Assembly (NCBI GenBank): GCA_946887345.1
Contig: CAMPKR010000046.1
Span: forward strand, 1-11,270
Direction: 5' to 3'
DNA length: 11,270 nucleotides
Source of the DNA: an uncultured Bacteroidota bacterium
GTDB lineage: Bacteria > Bacteroidota > Bacteroidia > Chitinophagales > Chitinophagaceae
Below the pieces are notes generated by a model, which was not told the DNA's origin, searched no databases, and worked only from the letters and a program-made list of their open reading frames with translations. The stretch's first letter is position 1. Each line of letters begins with the position of its first letter. This document shows positions 6,137 through 11,270 of this stretch, one piece after another. A program made the position numbers and the translations under genes.

Positions 6137-6925
6137 TCAGTTGAGATTTATTGTCTTAACAATTGCTCTTTCATTAATAACGGCAAATATCTTACCCATA
6201 TGATTGGGCCATGCCAGCACCTTCCAGGGAACAATCTCTATATAGGCAGGGGCTGTAGAAGATGAAGCTGCCAAACCACTTAGCTCTGCTGCAGTAATGG
6301 TTACATTACCTGCATTCCCATGATAAGACTTCAGGAAGGTAGTAGAACCTGAAACGATCATCACATACACCGAATCAGCGCTTTTGGTATTAGCGGTCGT
6401 AAAATTCAATACCATGCCATTCGCCTTCGTTATGTCGGTTGGTATTGTACCGGTATAGTCAACAAATGGATAAACTGTTCCATCTATGTTGTATCCGAAT
6501 GCCGGCACATTCGAGCTTCCGGAAACATTCCAGTTGATATTGCCATCAAGGCCGAGCGTAGTAGGTGTTTGCGTCGGAATTCCGGCCGTTACCAGATACG
6601 AATTATTTGCATTTTTGGTAAGCGCATTGCTGTTCACTGTTACAGTACCGCCGTCTACGAGAGTACTGCTGCCAATAGCATCATAAAAGGCTGCAATGCC
6701 CATTTCGGTTGACAGCGTAACCGGGAAGCCTGAGGCTGTGTAGGTGAAATCCATTTGAAGGGCAATAAGAGCGCCATGCACGCCTGCAGGCTGAGGCTTT
6801 GGTGGCTCCGGAGCTGTAGGAGTAGTATTGGTTGGCACTTCAGGCTCCGGGGTTTCTTCCGGTGTACAAGAAGCGAATGCAAGCATCAAGGCTGCCGGCA
6901 ATAAGAGTAATTTTGACTTTTTCAT
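6137..6925 (-). CDS. Lipoprotein of unknown function with Pro-rich linker
   Basis: The 262-residue product begins MKKSKLLLLPAALMLAFAS followed by Cys20, with lipobox FASC (17-20), marking a signal peptidase II lipoprotein. Residues 21-47 form a Pro/Glu/Thr-rich linker; the two Glu at 23-24 next to the lipid Cys recall the acidic signals that send Bacteroidota lipoproteins to the cell surface, though this is only suggestive. The rest is a Thr/Ser/Asn-rich domain, apparently beta-rich, without a family I recognise. It matches the 5079-5852 product in several blocks: VHGALIALQM (49-58), AAFYD (78-82), VPAF (140-143), ADSVYVMI (183-190) and GNVTITAAELSGL (206-218), ending in similar short strands. 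The two are therefore likely diverged tandem duplicates. A promoter box lies 54 bases upstream and a terminator downstream, so it is probably monocistronic. The response regulator gene is next upstream on the same strand. Confidence 0.86.
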   Translation of the reverse strand: MKKSKLLLLPAALMLAFASCTPEETPEPEVPTNTTPTAPEPPKPQPAGVHGALIALQMDFTYTASGFPVTLSTEMGIAAFYDAIGSSTLVDGGTVTVNSNALTKNANNSYLVTAGIPTQTPTTLGLDGNINWNVSGSSNVPAFGYNIDGTVYPFVDYTGTIPTDITKANGMVLNFTTANTKSADSVYVMIVSGSTTFLKSYHGNAGNVTITAAELSGLAASSSTAPAYIEIVPWKVLAWPNHMGKIFAVINERAIVKTINLN

Positions 6926-6979
6926 ATCAGTAGTTTTTGAGGACTTATCAATTGCAAGAACTTCCTTGCTTTGTCAACA

Positions 6980-6987
6980 CAAAAGTA
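6980..6987 (-). promoter_or_regulatory. -7 promoter box of the 6137-6925 lipoprotein gene (TACTTTTG)
   Basis: The minus strand carries an exact TAnnTTTG match 54 bases before the ATG at 6925, giving an expected leader of about 50 bases. No clear -33 TTG is seen. A small inverted repeat, GCCC with GGGC around a 5-base loop (6992-7004), lies just upstream, between the -7 and -33 positions. Confidence 0.5.
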
Positions 6988-7079
6988 TCTAGCCCATTAA
7001 GGGCGTCCTATACACTCTTTACGGTATTTTTCCCTACGTACTGGCACGGATGCCACAGACTTGTCAATGGGGAACGCGC

Positions 7080-7724
7080 CTAGATGAGATTCCTTTCCAG
7101 CGCGTATTTAAGCAGGCCAACAATGGTTTTATTGTTGGTTTTGCGCAGCATGTTTTTTCTATGGGTTTCTACGGTACGCTCACTTATAAAGAGTGCCGCC
7201 GCTATCTGTGCATTGCTCATTTCTTCTGATATGAGCTTTAGTATTTCCAGTTCCCGGTCGGTTAGCTTCACTTCTTCAGCCTGTTCCTGCTTGCGCTGCT
7301 TATTTACTGCATAGGCAGTGATAGTATCAGAGACTTCCTGGCTGAAGTACATCTTGCCCATTGATACTGCGCGTATGGCACCAAGCAGCTCTGTATCATT
7401 CACATTTTTCAGAAGGTATCCTGTTGCCCCCGCCTCTATCATTTCCATAATATGAGTGGCGTCATCGTGCATTGAAAGAGCGATCACCGGCAGCCCGGGA
7501 TAGAATTCTTTTATCTTTTTGGTAAGCTCCATGCCATTGAGGCCGGGCATATTGATATCAACAAGAGCAACATCCGGCTGAGATTTCGGGAGGTCGTCAA
7601 ATAGCGACAAGCCATTGTCATACATAGCGGCTATTTCAAGGTCCTTCTGTTTTTGCAACAAGGCCTTGAGTCCGTCTAGCAGTATATGGTGGTCGTCGGC
7701 AACGACGATTCTGATCTTGCTCAT
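7080..7724 (-). CDS. Response regulator, NarL/FixJ family (receiver plus LuxR-type HTH)
   Basis: The 214-residue protein has a receiver domain (about 1-120) and a C-terminal LuxR-type helix-turn-helix (about 152-214), the standard two-domain length. Receiver residues are all present: acidic pair Asp10-Asp11, phosphoacceptor Asp56 in LVDINMPG (54-61), Ser84 in VIALSMHDD and Lys106 in GYLLKN. The output domain has LTDRELEILKLISEEMSNAQ (154-173) and the recognition region ISERTVETHRKNMLRKTNNK. It is therefore expected to be an active phosphorylation-dependent transcription factor. No histidine kinase gene is in the window, so its signal and partner are unknown. It lies 141 bases after mfd on the same strand and has its own promoter box; targets could include nearby lipoprotein genes, but nothing in the sequence shows this. 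The stop is followed by a 154-bp gap with no convincing terminator. Confidence 0.95.
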   Translation of the reverse strand: MSKIRIVVADDHHILLDGLKALLQKQKDLEIAAMYDNGLSLFDDLPKSQPDVALVDINMPGLNGMELTKKIKEFYPGLPVIALSMHDDATHIMEMIEAGATGYLLKNVNDTELLGAIRAVSMGKMYFSQEVSDTITAYAVNKQRKQEQAEEVKLTDRELEILKLISEEMSNAQIAAALFISERTVETHRKNMLRKTNNKTIVGLLKYALERNLI

Positions 7725-7755
7725 CCGGTAGAGGGGTAACCAATTAAATATACAG

Positions 7756-7763
7756 CAAATTTA
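7756..7763 (-). promoter_or_regulatory. -7 promoter box of the response regulator gene (TAAATTTG)
   Basis: The minus strand has an exact TAnnTTTG match 31 bases before the ATG at 7724. The box sits inside an inverted repeat CAGC-AAATTTA-GCTG (7753-7767), and a perfect palindrome CTGATATCAG (7765-7774) lies just upstream. No clear -33 TTG is seen. Confidence 0.5.
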
Positions 7764-7764
7764 G

Positions 7765-7774
7765 CTGATATCAG
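7765..7774. promoter_or_regulatory. Perfect 10-bp palindrome CTGATATCAG, candidate operator
   Basis: This palindrome lies between the -7 box and the expected -33 position of the response regulator promoter, where a bound dimer would interfere with or guide RNA polymerase. LuxR-type regulators bind short dyads, so autoregulation is possible, but a single 10-bp palindrome is weak evidence. Confidence 0.3.
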
Positions 7775-7865
7775 AGCATCTTCAGGGTAAATATTATGTT
7801 AGCTGCAGGCACAGATTTTTGCCATCGGGGGGCTCCGGTAAGTATGCAGAGCTTACGTTGAGGCC

Positions 7866-10800
7866 CTAGGAAGCTGTTTTAGTTCCGGATGACATACCCT
7901 CCAGGAAGCTATGAACCTTGCTCATGCTGGTCACTTTATCGGCCAGCAGCATGAAGTTCTTCCCCACTTGCTTCAGGCGGGCGTTATTTACACTCTTCTG
8001 AATGTAACCGAGTATGTGGTTAAATACCTCTGATTCGAAATATGGGGAATCAGGATTGTTTACAAAATAAAGGCGCAACTGGTTATTCTTTAATATCAGT
8101 TTTTCAAACCCCAGCTCACAAGCTAACCTGCGGCAACGGATGGTGGTAAAGAGTTCCTCTACCTGTTCGGGTATGGGGCCAAAGCGGTCGCGCAGCTCGT
8201 TGGTAAAAGCAATCAGCTCTGCTTCATCCTCCACGTTGTCCAGCTGGTTATAAAGCGAAAGGCGCTCTGTAATATTCTCCACATAGCTGTCCGGTATCAG
8301 TATTTCCAGGTCGGTGTCTATGGTGCAGTCGCTCACATAGTCGTTCTTTCGTTCCAATTCTTCTTTAAAGACGTCTTTGAAGTCAGAAGTTTTCAGCTCA
8401 CGCATCGCTTCGGCCAGTATTTTTTGATACATCTCGAAGCCTATTTCTGCTATGAAGCCGCTTTGCTCTCCACCCAGCAGATTACCCGCACCCCGAATGT
8501 CCAGGTCGCGCATGGCGATCTGGAAACCACTGCCTAACTCATTGAACTGCTCCAGTGTCTGTAACCTCTTCCTGCTATCATCGGGTAAGGTGAGCATAGA
8601 AGGTGCCATCAGGTAACAGAATGCTTTTTTGTTGCTGCGTCCCACACGTCCGCGAAGCTGGTGCAGATCGCTAAGGCCGAACTGGTGCGCGTTGTTGATG
8701 ATGATAGTGTTGGCATTAGCTATATCCACACCGCTCTCCACTATGTTCGTACAGCAGAGCACATCATACTTCCTTTCAATAAAATCAAAAAGGGCTTCTT
8801 CCAGCTTGTGTCCTTCCATCTGTCCATGCGCCATGCCGATCTCCAGGTCCGGGCAAAGATTGCGCAGAAGAGATACCATATCCGGCAGACTTTGTACGCG
8901 ATTGTGTATAAAGTATACCTGCCCTCCACGTTCCGTTTCATAGTAGAGCGCGTCACGGATGGCGAATTCATTGAAAGCAATCACCTCAGTATGCACAGGC
9001 TGCCTGTTCGGGGGCGGTGTGTTCATTATGCTCAGATCCCGGGCGCTCATCAGGGAAAACTGCAGGGTTCGCGGAATTGGGGTAGCTGTTAACGTCAGGG
9101 TATCTACATTAGCCCGCAATGCCCGGAGTTTCTCTTTGGCCGAAACACCAAACTTTTGTTCCTCATCTACTACCAGCAGGCCAAGGTCTTTGAATTTCAC
9201 ATCCTTTGAAAGGAGTGCATGTGTGCCTATAATGATATCGACCTTTCCTTCAGCCAGGCGTTTCAGGGTTTCTTTCTTATCCTTTGTTGATTTAAACCGG
9301 TTTACATAATCTACGGTACAGGGGAAATCTTTCAGACGTTCTTTAAATGTCTGGTAATGCTGGAAAGCCAGGATAGTAGTAGGCACCAGCACCGCAGCTT
9401 GCTTGCTATCTGCCACAGCTTTGAAGGCCGCACGTATGGCTACCTCCGTTTTACCAAAGCCAACATCACCGCAAACAAGCCTGTCCATTGGCGAAGGCGA
9501 CTCCATATCGCGCTTTACATCAGCTGTGGCCTTACTTTGATCGGGGGTGTCTTCGTAGAAGAATGAAGCTTCCAGCTCAGTCTGCAAGTAGCTATCGGGT
9601 GAAAATCCAAAGCCTTGTGAAGCCTTGCGTTTGGCATATAGTTTTATGAGGTCGGCGGCAATGTCTTTTACCTGCTTCTTGGTTTTGTTCTTCAGTTTTT
9701 CCCATGCGTCGCTACCCAGCTTATTTACCTTAGGCACGGTGCCTTCTTTACCGGTGTACTTGCTGATCTTGTGAAGGGAATTGATATTCACGTACAGCAC
9801 ATCATTGTCTTTATAAATTATGCGGACCGCCTCCTGCAGGTTGCCGTTCACCTCTATTTTCTGCAGACCGCTATACTTGCCTACACCATGATCTATATGG
9901 GCAACATAGTCTCCCGGCTGCAGTTCGCGAAGGGCACGCAGCGTGATCGCCTTCCCCTTGGTATATGCTTGCTTTACTTTGTATTTGTGGTAGCGCTGGA
10001 ATATCTGGTGATCGGTATAGCAAACTACTTTCTTATCGTGATCTATAAAACCTTTGCTGATAGCTGTAGGCACAGGCACGAAACCGATACGCGCATCCAG
10101 GTCCTCGAATATGCTACGCAGCCTTTCCAGCTGCTTAGGATTCTCCGCGAAAATGAATGAACCATATTGTGCCGCCGCTCTCTTTTGCAGGTCCGAGATC
10201 AGCATATCGAACTGGCGATTAAAAACAGGCTGCTCCTCCGTTGCAAATTGAATAGTGGTAGTTATTTCATCGCCGGTAATGCGCTCCAGCGAATGGTTGT
10301 AGAATTCCAGCAGGTGGCGCTTCTTTACCAGTTCCTGCCAGGTCTCCTGTGTTTCGAAATCGGCACGGCTGAGCTGTTTCAGCCATTCTTCCTCATGATC
10401 TACTGCCACCTGGCCTATATCTATCTTCTCCGGCAGATCAGCTTCCATTTTACCGATGCGGCCGATTGTGTACGAAAGATCCTTTGCCCAAACTACGGTA
10501 TTCACAGGCAGAAATTCGAATAAGGATATTTTCTCCTGCGCCTCGAATTTGGTTTCTATATTTGGAATAATTGAAACCTGCAATAGCTTACGTTCTGAAA
10601 GCTGGGTTTCGGGATTAAAAATGCGAATGCTATCCACCTCATCTCCGAAAAGCTCAATGCGATATGGATGCTCGTTACCAAATGAATAAATATCGAGTAT
10701 ACCACCGCGCATGGCAAACTGCCCCGGCTCGTATACAAAATCTTCTCGCTTGAAACCAATACCGACAAATTGTTTCATCAGTTCTTCAACATTCAAAGTC

Positions 10801-11255
10801 TCACTCACCCTTATATTGATGATGTTGCCGGAAAGTGCGTCAGGATTAACAACTTTCTCAAAAAGGGCTTCAGGATAGGTTACCAATACTTTCTTGCTCA
10901 CCTTTTTACCGCTGAATTTCGTGAGCGCCTCGGTGCGAAGCATTACGTGGCTGCTGTTCAGCTCATTAAAGTGTCCGATGCGTTTGAACGAGTCGGGAAA
11001 GAGGCAAACATCCAGCGCTCCTGTGAGCTGTTCCATATCGTTATGGAAATACGCGGCCTCCTCCTTATCATTTAGAATGAAGACATGGTTGGCGTCACTG
11101 AGTTGCCAGATAGTAGCTGCAATAAAGTTGATGGAAGAGCCCCGAAGGTTGTCCAGGCACACACGCATTTTTGTGTCGGGGAATGAAATGCCGGCCGCTA
11201 TTTGTTTTAAGCGGATATCATTCTGATACAAACCCAGCAACACCTGCAAATTCAT
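7866..11255 (-). CDS. mfd: Transcription-repair coupling factor Mfd
   Basis: The 1129-residue protein is a full-length Mfd (E. coli about 1148). It is an ATP-driven translocase that pushes RNA polymerase stalled at DNA damage off the template and recruits UvrA. The N-terminus MNLQVLLGLYQND leads into the UvrB-like region (about 1-340, with EPGQFAMRGGILDIYSFG at 176-193). The RNA-polymerase-interacting domain is about 445-500 (LQPGDYVAHIDHGVGKYSG). The RecG-like motor has Walker A GDVGFGKT (596-603), DEEQ (697-700), TATPIPRT (723-730), an AHGQM segment (809-813), and motif VI QLRGRVGRS (866-874) followed by the translocation-motif region near 910-930. The C-terminal TRCF domain, which masks the UvrA-binding surface, is about 985-1085. 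All motor motifs look intact. The start is set by the family N-terminus and a promoter box seven bases upstream. The response regulator follows on the same strand after 141 bases without an evident terminator. Confidence 0.98.
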   Translation of the reverse strand: MNLQVLLGLYQNDIRLKQIAAGISFPDTKMRVCLDNLRGSSINFIAATIWQLSDANHVFILNDKEEAAYFHNDMEQLTGALDVCLFPDSFKRIGHFNELNSSHVMLRTEALTKFSGKKVSKKVLVTYPEALFEKVVNPDALSGNIINIRVSETLNVEELMKQFVGIGFKREDFVYEPGQFAMRGGILDIYSFGNEHPYRIELFGDEVDSIRIFNPETQLSERKLLQVSIIPNIETKFEAQEKISLFEFLPVNTVVWAKDLSYTIGRIGKMEADLPEKIDIGQVAVDHEEEWLKQLSRADFETQETWQELVKKRHLLEFYNHSLERITGDEITTTIQFATEEQPVFNRQFDMLISDLQKRAAAQYGSFIFAENPKQLERLRSIFEDLDARIGFVPVPTAISKGFIDHDKKVVCYTDHQIFQRYHKYKVKQAYTKGKAITLRALRELQPGDYVAHIDHGVGKYSGLQKIEVNGNLQEAVRIIYKDNDVLYVNINSLHKISKYTGKEGTVPKVNKLGSDAWEKLKNKTKKQVKDIAADLIKLYAKRKASQGFGFSPDSYLQTELEASFFYEDTPDQSKATADVKRDMESPSPMDRLVCGDVGFGKTEVAIRAAFKAVADSKQAAVLVPTTILAFQHYQTFKERLKDFPCTVDYVNRFKSTKDKKETLKRLAEGKVDIIIGTHALLSKDVKFKDLGLLVVDEEQKFGVSAKEKLRALRANVDTLTLTATPIPRTLQFSLMSARDLSIMNTPPPNRQPVHTEVIAFNEFAIRDALYYETERGGQVYFIHNRVQSLPDMVSLLRNLCPDLEIGMAHGQMEGHKLEEALFDFIERKYDVLCCTNIVESGVDIANANTIIINNAHQFGLSDLHQLRGRVGRSNKKAFCYLMAPSMLTLPDDSRKRLQTLEQFNELGSGFQIAMRDLDIRGAGNLLGGEQSGFIAEIGFEMYQKILAEAMRELKTSDFKDVFKEELERKNDYVSDCTIDTDLEILIPDSYVENITERLSLYNQLDNVEDEAELIAFTNELRDRFGPIPEQVEELFTTIRCRRLACELGFEKLILKNNQLRLYFVNNPDSPYFESEVFNHILGYIQKSVNNARLKQVGKNFMLLADKVTSMSKVHSFLEGMSSGTKTAS

Positions 11256-11262
11256 GCGGCTG

Positions 11263-11270
11263 CAAATTTA
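11263..11270 (-). promoter_or_regulatory. -7 promoter box of mfd (TAAATTTG) at the window edge
   Basis: The minus strand reads TAAATTTG, an exact TAnnTTTG match, then CAGCCGC and the mfd ATG. The seven-base spacing and the string TTTGCAGCC are the same as at asd. The -33 region lies outside the window. A nearly leaderless transcript is predicted. Confidence 0.53.

Noticed and set aside
7837..7857. GTAAG/CTTAC dyad after mfd as a terminator
   Set aside because: The stem is five base pairs with a nine-base loop and is followed on the minus strand by a C-rich run rather than T residues.
8661..9092. Plus-strand open frame opposite mfd, and similar ones near 9771-10160 and 10167-10523
   Set aside because: All are antisense to conserved Mfd motor or interaction domains and have no independent evidence.
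1..11270. Mobile element, CRISPR, tRNA/rRNA, phage or defence island
   Set aside because: No transposase, integrase, regularly spaced repeats, cloverleaf or rRNA sequence was recognised; the gene content is housekeeping plus cell envelope.

Overview
The window looks like a chromosomal segment from a member of the Bacteroidota, most probably a Chitinophagaceae-like lineage. The evidence is a Mfd and an aspartate-semialdehyde dehydrogenase of Bacteroidota type, an outer-membrane beta-barrel protein with an N-terminal carboxypeptidase-regulatory-like domain, short-signal lipoproteins, no clear Shine-Dalgarno sequences, and matches to the Bacteroidota -7 promoter box (TAnnTTTG) upstream of nearly every gene. 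The family-level placement is inference; no rRNA or other taxonomic marker is present.

Layout from left to right: (1) positions 1-984, minus strand, the N-terminal transmembrane half of an MsbA-type ABC exporter that runs off the left edge; (2) a 122-bp divergent gap with a degenerate 8-bp tandem repeat; (3) 1107-2102, plus strand, asd; (4) 2106-2351, minus strand, a very small Cys-rich lipoprotein that converges on asd with a 3-bp gap; (5) a 174-bp divergent promoter region with two 10-bp-periodic repeats; (6) 2526-5078, plus strand, an 850-residue outer-membrane beta-barrel (TonB-receptor-like) protein; (7) 5079-5852 and 6137-6925, both minus strand, two lipoproteins of unknown function that are recognisably paralogous, separated by a 284-bp gap with two terminator-like hairpins; (8) 7080-7724, minus strand, a NarL/FixJ-type response regulator with no partner kinase in view; (9) 7866-11255, minus strand, a complete mfd gene for transcription-repair coupling.

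These genes do not form one pathway. asd (Asp-family amino acid and diaminopimelate synthesis) and mfd are housekeeping genes, the exporter is an inner-membrane pump, and the rest are cell-envelope proteins plus one regulator. From mfd down to the lipoproteins all genes lie on the minus strand, but each has its own promoter-like box or sizeable gap, so they are probably mostly separate transcription units. I see no mobile element, phage, CRISPR, tRNA, rRNA or defence system. The more unusual points are the uncharacterised lipoprotein pair with its hairpin-rich spacer, promoter boxes so close to the asd, mfd and exporter start codons that near-leaderless mRNAs are predicted, and the zero-gap convergent stops that share a TAATTA palindrome.
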